DNA from: Acidobacteriota bacterium | Lineage (GTDB): Bacteria; Acidobacteriota; Thermoanaerobaculia; Gp7-AA8 | DNA: 64,000 nt | Assembly (NCBI GenBank): GCA_003223645.1 | Contig: QHVT01000026.1 | Span: forward strand, 1-64,000 | Reading direction: 5' to 3' | Shown here: positions 17,449 through 25,100 of the stretch, in pieces | Position numbering within the stretch: the first letter of the stretch is position 1 | How the letters are laid out: each line of letters opens with the position of its first letter | Made by a program: the position numbers and the translations under genes | The notes under the pieces: generated by a model | What the model was told of the DNA's origin: nothing | Databases searched by the model: none | The model's input: the letters and a program-made list of their open reading frames with translations, nothing else

Positions 17449-17570
17449 GCCCCTCACCCGCCGCTTCGCGGCACCCTCTCCCCGCAAGCGGGGCGAGGGG
17501 CAACCATGGGGTGGTGGCCCTTCGCCCCGCTTGCGGGGAGAAGGTGGCCGAAGGCCGGATGAGGGGTGGC
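17449..17570. repeat. Family 7 palindromic repeat between uxaC and the transporter
   Basis: Inverted arms CCCCTCACCCGCC...CTCTCCCCGCAAGCGGGGCG and CGCCCCGCTTGCGGGGAGAA...GGATGAGGGG. It occupies the entire uxaC leader between the transporter stop and the uxaC ATG. A short version (CCCCTCATCCGCCC-GAAA-GGGCGGATGAGGGG) recurs near 27053-27086. Comparable CCCTCACC...GCAAGCGGGG elements are widespread REP-like repeats in unrelated bacteria. Confidence 0.88.
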
Positions 17571-17574
17571 TGCT

Positions 17575-18867
17575 TCATGACGCGGTGCGCAGACGGACGG
17601 GCTCGAGCCGCGGCGCGAGCGTGTGAATCGCGGCGAGTGCAATCAGGTACACGAAGCCGGCGATGGTGAACATCGTGATGTAGCTGCCTTGATGTTCGCG
17701 GAACCAGCCGGCGCCGAGGTTCATGAAGAAGCCGCCCATGGCGCCGGCGAAACCGCCGATGCCGACGACAGAGCCGACGGCGGGCTTCGGGAACATGTCC
17801 GACGCGATCGTGAAAATGTTCGCGGAGAAACCTTGATGCGCGGCGGCGGCGACTGCGACGAGCCAGACGGCGCTCCAGCCGTTCGAGACGCGGGGCGCCA
17901 TGGCCACCGGAAGAATCAGCAGCGCGCAAATCAGCATCGCCGTTTTGCGCGCAGCGTTCGACGACCATCCGCGCTTGAGGAGATGAGAGCTGAGCCAGCC
18001 GCCGCCGACCGAGCCGAAGTCGGCGACGAGATAGACCGTGACGAGCGGCAAGCCGATCGTCTTGAGGTCGAACTTGAACGTGTCGTTCATGAAGAGCGGG
18101 AACCAGAAGAGATAGAACCACCAGATCGCGTCGGTGAGGAACTTGCCGGACGCGAACGCCCACGTCTGCCGGTGTCGCAGCAGCTCGGGCCAGGAGACGA
18201 CGACTTTCGGTTCCGGCGGATCGCTCTCGATGTACGCGCGCTCTGCCTCGCTGAGCCGCGGATGATCGGCCGGTTTGCGATAAAGCGGCAACCAGAAGAA
18301 CACCCACACGAGTCCGATGAGGCCTGTGATGGCGAACGCCGCGCGCCAGCTCCAGTTGAGCGTGAGCCACGGCACGGCGAGCGGCGCGAGGATGGCGCCG
18401 ACGTTCGAGCCGGCGTTGAAGATGCCGGTCGCGAACGCGCGCTCGCGTCGCGGGAACCATTCCGCCACGGTTTTGATCGCGGCGGGAAAGTTTCCCGACT
18501 CTCCGAGTCCGAGCGCGAAGCGCGCGACTCCGAAGCCGAATGCCGTCGCCGCGAGTGAGTGTCCCGCGGCGGCGAGAGACCAGGCAATCAGGAAAACGGC
18601 ATAACCGATGCGCGTGCCGATGCGATCGATAAACCAGCCGGCGAAGAGAAAGCCGATCGCGTAGGCGAGCGTGAATGCGGCGCTGATCCTGCCGTAAGCG
18701 GAGTCGGTCCAGCCGATCTCGTGACGCAGCGTCGGCGCGAGCAGCCCCATCACCGAGCGGTCGACGTAGTTGATCGTCGTGGCGAAGAAGAGGAGCGCGC
18801 AGACGGTCCAGCGCACGTAGCCGCGTTTGTCCATGGTGACGATCGCGCTGGTGGTCGCGGTGGTCAT
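17575..18867 (-). CDS. exuT: Hexuronate MFS transporter (ExuT-like)
   Basis: A 430-residue 12-helix transporter of the anion:cation symporter family. Helix 1 ends in TTINYVDRSVMGLLAP, the family signature seen in ExuT and GudP. The loop 2-3 motif is FAGWFIDRIGTRIGY, and the loop 4-5 motif GLGESGNFPAAIKTVAEWFPRRERA is strongly diagnostic. C-terminal GSVVGIGGFAGAMGGFF follows. It would import galacturonate or glucuronate across the inner membrane with protons. It stands upstream of uxaC and kduD on the same strand, so uptake and first catabolic steps are coupled. Substrate inferred from context. Confidence 0.93.
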   Translation of the reverse strand: MTTATTSAIVTMDKRGYVRWTVCALLFFATTINYVDRSVMGLLAPTLRHEIGWTDSAYGRISAAFTLAYAIGFLFAGWFIDRIGTRIGYAVFLIAWSLAAAGHSLAATAFGFGVARFALGLGESGNFPAAIKTVAEWFPRRERAFATGIFNAGSNVGAILAPLAVPWLTLNWSWRAAFAITGLIGLVWVFFWLPLYRKPADHPRLSEAERAYIESDPPEPKVVVSWPELLRHRQTWAFASGKFLTDAIWWFYLFWFPLFMNDTFKFDLKTIGLPLVTVYLVADFGSVGGGWLSSHLLKRGWSSNAARKTAMLICALLILPVAMAPRVSNGWSAVWLVAVAAAAHQGFSANIFTIASDMFPKPAVGSVVGIGGFAGAMGGFFMNLGAGWFREHQGSYITMFTIAGFVYLIALAAIHTLAPRLEPVRLRTAS

Positions 18868-18880
18868 TGCGAAACACCCC

Positions 18881-18909
18881 GGGGAGCGCGGGCGTCTCGC
18901 CCGCGGTCC
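18881..18909. repeat. Half copy of family 6 repeat
   Basis: GGAGCGCGGGCGTCTCGCCC followed by GCGGTCC matches the left arm of the longer family 6 elements at 26836 and 43711. It fills the gap between the transporter start and the fuconate dehydratase stop. Confidence 0.65.
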
Positions 18910-18916
18910 GACGTCA

Positions 18917-20224
18917 TCACGCCACCCCCTGCAGTTTCCGCCACACGCGTCCGCCGGGAAATTCGTACGCGTCGAGCGACTCCGGCTTGATGGTGATGCT
19001 GTAGCCGGGACGCGTCGGTGCGATGTAGCGCGCGTTCTTCACGATACAGGGATCGACGAAATGCTCATGCAGATGATCGACGTATTCGCAGACGCGATCC
19101 TCGAGACTCGCGCCGATCGCGATGTAGTCGAAGATCGAGATGTGCTGCACGTATTCGCACAAGCCGACGCCGCCGGCGTGCGGACAAACGGGCACACCGA
19201 ACTTCGCGGCCATCAGCAGAACGGGAAGCACTTCGTTCACGCCGCCCATGCGGCAGCTGTCGACCTGCAGGAAGCGGATCGCGTTGGCCTGCAGCATCTG
19301 TTTGAAGATGACGCGGTTCTGCACGACTTCGCCGGTGGCGACGCGGATCGGAGTGATCGCGCGCTGGATCGCGGCGTGTCCGAGTACGTCGTCGGGACTG
19401 GTCGGCTCCTCGATCCACCACGGATCGAATACCGCGAGCGCTTTCATCTGATCGATCGCCTCGCCGACATCCCAGCACTGATTCGCGTCCATCATCAGCA
19501 GGCGATTGCTGCCGATCTCTTCGCGCATCAGCGCCGCGCGGCGGATGTTGTCTTCGAGATTGCGTCCGACTTTCATCTTGAACGCGGTCCAGCCGTCGGA
19601 CATCGCCTGCCGGCAGAGACGGCGCACTTTGTCGTCGGAGTATCCGAGCCATCCCGTCGACGTCGTGTACGCGGGAAATCCGTCGCGCAGCATTTCCGCT
19701 TCGCGTTCTTCCTTGCCGTCCTCGCGCGACTTCAGAATCGCGAGCGCTTCGTCGGGCGTGAGTGCGTCGGTGATGTAGGTAAAGTCGATCGCGTTGACGA
19801 TTTGCTCGGGCGACATGTCGGCGAGGTGCTTCCACATCGGCTTCCCCTCGCGCTTAGCCCAGAGGTCCCACACGCCGTTGATCAGCGCGCCGGTGGCCAT
19901 GTGCAGGATTCCTTTTTCGGGACCGAGCCAGCGCAGCTGATTGTCGACGGTGAGGTCGCGAAAGAAGCCGCTCAGGTTGCCGGTGATCTCCGCGAGACGG
20001 CGGCCGATGACGTGATGCTTGAGCGCATGCACGGCCGCAACGACGATCTCGTTGCCGCGACCGTTGGTGAACGTCAGGCCGTTGCCGGTGAGGCCGGTGT
20101 CGGTGTGGACGGTGACGTACGTGGCGGAGTAATCGCCGAGGTTCAGCGAATCCGAGCCGTCCATGTCGAGGGAAGTGGGGAAGCGAATGTCCCGGACCTG
20201 GACTTCGGTGATTTTTGGGCTCAC
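18917..20224 (-). CDS. L-fuconate dehydratase (FucD/ENOSF1-like)
   Basis: A 435-residue enolase-superfamily acid-sugar dehydratase, colinear with human ENOSF1 and Xanthomonas FucD. Landmarks are DYSATYVTVHTDTGLTGNG, QLRWLGPEKGILHMATGALI, GWTAFKMKVG (catalytic Lys), LLMMDANQCWDV, WIEEPTSPDDVLGH, RVATGE (metal ligands) and VPVCPHAGGVGLCEYVQH (catalytic His). It turns L-fuconate into 2-keto-3-deoxy-L-fuconate. The GTG start at 20224 is supported by AAGGAGGAATCGC just upstream, one of the best ribosome binding sites in the window. With the next SDR gene it could degrade fucose released from pectin side chains. Confidence 0.93.
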   Translation of the reverse strand: MSPKITEVQVRDIRFPTSLDMDGSDSLNLGDYSATYVTVHTDTGLTGNGLTFTNGRGNEIVVAAVHALKHHVIGRRLAEITGNLSGFFRDLTVDNQLRWLGPEKGILHMATGALINGVWDLWAKREGKPMWKHLADMSPEQIVNAIDFTYITDALTPDEALAILKSREDGKEEREAEMLRDGFPAYTTSTGWLGYSDDKVRRLCRQAMSDGWTAFKMKVGRNLEDNIRRAALMREEIGSNRLLMMDANQCWDVGEAIDQMKALAVFDPWWIEEPTSPDDVLGHAAIQRAITPIRVATGEVVQNRVIFKQMLQANAIRFLQVDSCRMGGVNEVLPVLLMAAKFGVPVCPHAGGVGLCEYVQHISIFDYIAIGASLEDRVCEYVDHLHEHFVDPCIVKNARYIAPTRPGYSITIKPESLDAYEFPGGRVWRKLQGVA

Positions 20225-20253
20225 GCGATTCCTCCTTCGACAACGCGTTTCGG

Positions 20254-20350
20254 CGCACGCGCCCGCTTCCGCGCCCGGGGCGGGGGAACGTGATCGCTTC
20301 GCTCGCCGCCCACCCCGGGCGCGGAAGCGGGCGCGGGCACGGGCGCGGGA
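20254..20350. repeat. Family 1 palindromic repeat, copy C
   Basis: Arms CGCCCGCTTCCGCGCCCGGG and CCCGGGCGCGGAAGCGGGCG. The centre holds GATCGCTTCGCTCGCC, which is the reverse-complement orientation of the centre in copies A, F and G. It lies just upstream of the fuconate dehydratase ribosome binding site. Confidence 0.9.
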
Positions 20351-20377
20351 TTGGGAAATCTCCCATCCACCGTGAGG

Positions 20378-20456
20378 ACGCAGTTGCGCAGTTGCGCAGT
20401 CGCGCGGTGAGACGCCGCGTAACTGAGCGACCGCGCGACCGCGCAACCCCGGTTCA
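20378..20456. repeat. Family 11 repeat (TTGCGCAG arms) flanked by a short direct repeat
   Basis: Inverted arms GCAGTTGCGCAGTTGCGCAG and GACCGCGCGACCGCGCAACC surround a centre with GTGAGACGCCGCGTAAC. It reaches the SDR stop codon. A 23-base near-identical direct repeat (CATCCACCGTGAGGA core) flanks it at 20356-20378 and 20478-20500; the right copy is SDR coding sequence. Another copy of family 11 lies in frame in the large pectinase at 22408. Confidence 0.75.
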
Positions 20457-21224
20457 CTGATTCACCCCGCTCGCGAGAAATCCTCCATCCACCGTGAGGA
20501 TCTCGCCGTTCACGAAACTCGCGGCTTCCGAGGCGAGGAAGACGCATGCGGGCGCGAGCTCTTCGACGCGGCCGAATCTGCGCATCGGGGTGCGCAGCTG
20601 AAATTCTTTTCCGCGCTCGGTGCCGTCGAGGAGCGAGGTGTTGAGCGGCGTACGAAAGACGCCGGGCGCGATGGCGTTGACGTTTACGCCGCGCGCTCCC
20701 CATTCGACGGCCAGCGCGCGCGTGAGTCCGGCGACGCCGGCTTTGCTCGCGGTGTACGCGGCGACTTCGAAGAGGCCGACGAACGATGCAAGCGACGCAA
20801 TATTGATGATGCGTCCATATCCTCGGGTCAGCATGTGCGCGCCGAAGACCTGACACGCGCGCAATGTGCCGGTGAGGTTCGTCTCGAGGATCGAATTCCA
20901 CTCCGCGTCGGTGACGTCGAGCGTCGGCGTGCGTTTGGTGATGCCGGCGCAGTTGACGAGGATGTCGACGCTGCCGAGCTTTTCTGTCGTTTGCGCGAGC
21001 GCGTTTTGCAGCGACGCGCGATCGCCGACGTCGGACGTCACGCGAACAGTGCGTCGTCCGCGTTGTTCGACTTCGTCTGCTGCTGCATCGACTTGTTCCT
21101 TGCGGCGCGAAGTCGGAACGACGTCCGCGCCGGCGTCGGCGAGTCCGCGCGTGAGCGCGAGTCCGATGCCCGACGTGCCGCCGGTCACGACGGCGACGCG
21201 TCCGTTCAGCGGAAGGTCGCTCAC
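20454..21224 (-). CDS. Short-chain dehydrogenase, likely sugar-acid dehydrogenase
   Basis: A 256-residue SDR. VTGGTSGIGLALTRGLA binds cofactor; NCAGITKRTP follows; Ser lies in INIASLASF; the catalytic YTASK is present; NVNAIAPGVFRTPLN and VEELAPACVFLAS close the fold. It is similar to gluconate 5-dehydrogenase and 2-keto-3-deoxy-L-fuconate dehydrogenase. The neighbouring fuconate dehydratase makes 2-keto-3-deoxy-L-fuconate its most economical substrate guess. The GTG start overlaps the stop of the GntR gene by four bases, so regulator and enzyme are co-translated. Confidence 0.85.
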   Translation of the reverse strand: MSDLPLNGRVAVVTGGTSGIGLALTRGLADAGADVVPTSRRKEQVDAAADEVEQRGRRTVRVTSDVGDRASLQNALAQTTEKLGSVDILVNCAGITKRTPTLDVTDAEWNSILETNLTGTLRACQVFGAHMLTRGYGRIINIASLASFVGLFEVAAYTASKAGVAGLTRALAVEWGARGVNVNAIAPGVFRTPLNTSLLDGTERGKEFQLRTPMRRFGRVEELAPACVFLASEAASFVNGEILTVDGGFLASGVNQ

Positions 21225-21964
21225 GCGTTGCCCATCACTTGCGAAGGAAGCACGCCGGCCGGCAGCGGCAACTCTTCGGACGCTTGCGCGGCGCGCGCGA
21301 GGTCGAGGTGTTTCGTCATCTCGACGCGCGCGCGCTCGGGATCGCGATCGCGAATCGCCTGATAAATGCGGCGATGCATTTCGGCCGACTCTTTCAAGTC
21401 GATCGCGTGCTCGACCGTCAGTCTTCGCTGTTCGTAGACGAGCGAGGAAATCATCTCGACGAGCGCGAGCAGCACGGGGTTACCCGAGGCGGAGGCAATG
21501 GCGCGATGAAAACGGACGTCGTGCACGAGGAACGTTTGCGGTTCGCTCAGCGCCGCGAACATGCCGGTGACTTCTTCGGCCATCGGCGCGAGGCGATCGG
21601 CGAGACCGCGCTCGGCGGCGAGTCCGGCCGCGCCGACCTCGAGGACCTTGCGCGCTTCGAAAATCTGATCGCGCGTGAAACCGTGCAGCGCGGCGAGAAA
21701 ACTCAAGGGGCCGGCGCCGAGGCGGGGGGGACCGCCGGTGATGAACGTGCCGGCGCCCTGTCGCGACTCGGTGACGCCCATCGCGGCGAGCGCGTGCAGT
21801 CCGGCACGGACGGTGGGCCGGCTGACGCCGAGCTGTTCGGCGAGCTCGCGCTCGGGGACGAGCCGATCGCCGGGCCGCAGCTCGCCGCGTTCGATCAATA
21901 AAGCGACGTGCCGGACCACCTGATCGGCAGTTTGGATTTCGATCGAGTCGGGTTTGCTTGTCAT
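21221..21964 (-). CDS. GntR/FCD transcription regulator (FadR/UxuR subfamily)
   Basis: A 247-residue repressor. The winged helix is about 8-75 (IQTADQVVRHVALLIERGEL, PERELAEQLGVSRPTVRAGL, TESRQGAGTFI). The FCD effector domain is about 100-235, with metal ligands in HDVRFHRAIA (Asp/His) and HRRIYQAIRDRD and a further His in TKHLDLAR. Family members ExuR and UxuR sense uronates and bind TTGGTATACCAA-like operators. Matching palindromes occur at 22064, 28303 and 28368. It therefore probably controls the pectin island and its own operon. It is first of the minus-strand operon with the SDR. Confidence 0.92.
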   Translation of the reverse strand: MTSKPDSIEIQTADQVVRHVALLIERGELRPGDRLVPERELAEQLGVSRPTVRAGLHALAAMGVTESRQGAGTFITGGPPRLGAGPLSFLAALHGFTRDQIFEARKVLEVGAAGLAAERGLADRLAPMAEEVTGMFAALSEPQTFLVHDVRFHRAIASASGNPVLLALVEMISSLVYEQRRLTVEHAIDLKESAEMHRRIYQAIRDRDPERARVEMTKHLDLARAAQASEELPLPAGVLPSQVMGNA

Positions 21965-21974
21965 AGTTGAAACC

Positions 21975-22061
21975 GATGGCCGATGGGCGGATGGCGGATG
22001 GCGGATGGCCAGAGCGCGCGCTGCGTTCCCGCCATCTGCCATCTGCCATCCGCCATCCGCC
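21975..22061. repeat. Family 9 repeat (GGCGGATGGC tandem arms)
   Basis: The left arm is tandem GATGGGCGGATGGCGGATGG, the right arm tandem GCCATCTGCCATCTGCCATC, with an AGAGCGCGCGCTGCG centre. It stands in the control region between the GntR gene and the large pectinase. A second copy lies at 53707 before an MFS gene. Confidence 0.85.
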
Positions 22062-22063
22062 TC

Positions 22064-22078
22064 ATTGGCTTTACCAAT
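22064..22078. promoter_or_regulatory. Candidate UxuR/ExuR-like operator upstream of the pectinase
   Basis: ATTGG-CTTTA-CCAAT is a perfect five-base-arm palindrome matching the TTGGT...ACCAA pattern of FadR-subfamily operators. It lies in the divergent region between the regulator and the large pectinase, where it could serve both. Confidence 0.55.
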
Positions 22079-22111
22079 TCTCTACACCAGTATGCAGTTG
22101 TCAACACTGGA

Positions 22112-22141
22112 TTGACCAATTTCGTAAGGTGAGGGTAGCAT
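22112..22141 (+). promoter_or_regulatory. Promoter of the fused pectinase with overlapping operator half-site
   Basis: TTGACC (22113-22118), a 17-base spacer and TAGCAT (22136-22141) form a plausible sigma70 promoter ending about 30 bases before the TTG start. The -35 box is embedded in ATTGACCAAT, which shares the ACCAAT half of the operator 35 bases upstream, so repressor binding would block polymerase. Confidence 0.5.
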
Positions 22142-22172
22142 CGACAGCCGTTCGCGACGGAGTCGCGTCATT

Positions 22173-25100
22173 TTGAGACGGATTGGTCTGACCTTATCGA
22201 TCGTCTTCGTTCTGCTTGCGGTAGACGCGAGCGGAGAGATCGTTCTTTTCGCCGACTATTCGGACCCCGACGTCATCCGCGTCGGCAACCTCTATTACTT
22301 GGTGTCGTCGAGCTTCGATGCCGTTCCGGGGCTGCCGATTCTGGAGTCGCCCGATCTGCAGCACTGGACGATCATCGGCCACGCGGTGCAACGGTTGCCG
22401 GATTGGGGTTACGCGGTTGCGCAGTCGCGCGGTGACGCGGCGCCGAGCAACCGGGCAACTGCGCAACCGCGCAACCTCATAGGCCACGGCAACGGCTTGT
22501 GGGCGCCGAGCATCCGCTATCACGACGGCTGGTTCTGGATTTACGTTGGCGATCCCGATCGCGGGATTTTCATGACGCGCGCGAAGAATGCGCGCGGGCC
22601 GTGGGCGCCGCTGACGCTCGTCAAAGCAGCGAAGGGTTGGATCGATCCCTGTCCGCTGTGGGATGACGACGGCAACGTCTATCTCGTGCATGCGTGGGCG
22701 AAGAGCCGCGCCGGTTTCAACAGCGTGCTGACGGTCAACAAGTTGACCTCTGACGGCACGCGCGTCGTCGATGACGGCGTGGTCGTGTTCGACGGCCGCG
22801 AGCGCCATCCGACGATCGAGGGTCCGAAGTTCTACAAGCGCAACGGCTGGTACTACATCTTCGCGCCGGCGGGCGGCGTGAAGCGCGGATGGCAGACGGT
22901 GCTGCGCTCGAAGAGCGTATATGGGCCGTACGAGGATCGCGTGATTCTCGAGGATGGGTTGCACCAGGGAGCCTATGTCGAAGGAACGTCTGACGACTGG
23001 TTCGTGCATTTTCAGGATCGCGGCGCGTACGGACGGATCGTCCATCGGCAGCGGCTCAAGTGGGTGAATGACTGGCCGGAGATCGAAACCCTTTCCGCGC
23101 CCGAGCCCGCGCCCGCTTCCGCGCCCGGGGTGGGGGAACGTGATCGCTTCGCTCGCCGCCCGCCCCGGGCGCGGAAGCGGGCGCGGGCGCGGGTTGGCGA
23201 AACCAGTGGAGCGGCGGCCGCTTCGGCCGCCGGCCCTCGCGAGAATCCGGCGGCCGAAGCGGCCGCCGCTCCACAGACTTCGGACGAATTCAATTCGATC
23301 GGCTTCCAGTGGCAATGGGAAGGAAATCCGCCGAAGGACGCCTACTCGCTGCGCAACGGCAAGCTGCGGCTCTCGGATGCGCCGCTGCTGCAGAAATTCA
23401 GCGCGCCGGCGTTTCATGCGACGACGCTCGTCGATCCTTCGTCGTTGAAGGTCGGCGAGCGCGCGGGGCTCGTGATTTCGGGGACGGAGTCCGCCGAGCT
23501 CGCGATCGCGCGAACGAAGAGCGGGTTCGTCGTCAATCAGGGAGAGGCGTCGCAGCCGATCGCGAACAAGCCCGTGCAATTGCGAGTCACGATCGCGCCG
23601 GAAGCGGTCGCGCGATTCAGCGTCGACGGAAAGCCGATCGGCAAGGCGTTCGTCGTGCGGCCGGGGAAGTGGATCGGCGCGAAGGTCGGCATTTTCGGAC
23701 GAGGCACGTTCGACTGGTTCCACGTCGAGCCGTTCGAGCCGGCGGAGAACGCGAGTCTCGTCGTCGCGCAGGACGGGAGCGGCGACTTCCGCACGATCCA
23801 GGAAGCGATCGACGCGATTCCGGCGGACAACGACGACGATCGCATCATCCTGGTTCGCAACGGCGCGTATCGCGAGAAGCTGATGATCGCGAAGAGTCAC
23901 ATCGCGCTCGTCGGAGAAGATCGCGAGAAGACGCGGATCGAGTTTGCGGAGCTGCGGCGCAATTGGCGCACGTCGCACCCCGATGACTACGGCGCGGCGG
24001 TCGTCAACATCGCCGACGGCGCGACCGACATCATCGTCGCCAATCTCACGGTCCTCAACGACTACGGCCGCACGCACGGCGGTGAGAACGATCATCAGTT
24101 CGCGATTCGTTCTCTTGGTCGCGCGAATCGCCTCGCTGTTTTGCACGCGAACGTGATCGCCGACGGCGGGGACACGTTCAGTCCGTGGAACCACGATACC
24201 GGCATGACGTACGCGAGTGATTCGTATTTCGAAGGCCACGTCGACTACGTCTGTCCGCGCGGCTGGGCGTACATCACCAACAGCCGCTTCTTCGGCCACA
24301 ACGACAACGCGAGCATCTGGCACGACGGCAGCCGCGATCGCGATCAGAAGTTCGTCATTCGCCATTCCTCGTTCGACGGCATCCCGAACTTTCCCCTCGG
24401 CCGCAATCATCGCGACGCGCAGTTCTATCTCGTCGACGTCACGTTCTCGTCGAACATGGCCGACCGCGCGATCTACGCGCCGCCCGCGCCCGACCCGATC
24501 CAGTGGGGCGCGCGCTATTACTTCGAGAACGCCCATCGCAACGGCGGCGATTACGCGTGGTTCGCCGACAACCTCGAGACCGCCGACGGCGCGCCGCGCG
24601 ACGAAGACATCACCGCGCCGTGGACGTTCGGCGGGCGCTGGGATCCGGCGTCGCTGCCGCCGGTGCTGCCGTTCGCGTCGATCCCGCGTCCCGAAAACGG
24701 CTGGCGGTGGGTCGATCCAGCGGGAGTGACGCTGCGCTGGACGCGCGCGCGCAACGCACGCCCTTCACCCGCGCCCGCGCCCGCTTCCGCGCCCGGGGTG
24801 GGGGACTTCGTCGCTTCGCTCGCCCCCACCCCGGGCACGGAAGCGGGCTCGGGCGCGGGCTCGGGCGAAGGCTCGGGACGTGCGCAGCGCGTTTGCTTTG
24901 GTGTAGTGCAGGCTTTCCAGCCTGCCCCTCAGCCGCAGGCTGGAAAGCCTGCGCCACACGAGGGATGCACAGACGTTCACGAATCTAAATTCGACACCGG
25001 TCCGCTCCAACCCGGCAAGACGTACGAGTGGCGCATCGATGACGGACCGACATGGACGTTCCGCGCCGATCCGCGCACGACGCGCATCGCGCTCGTCGCC

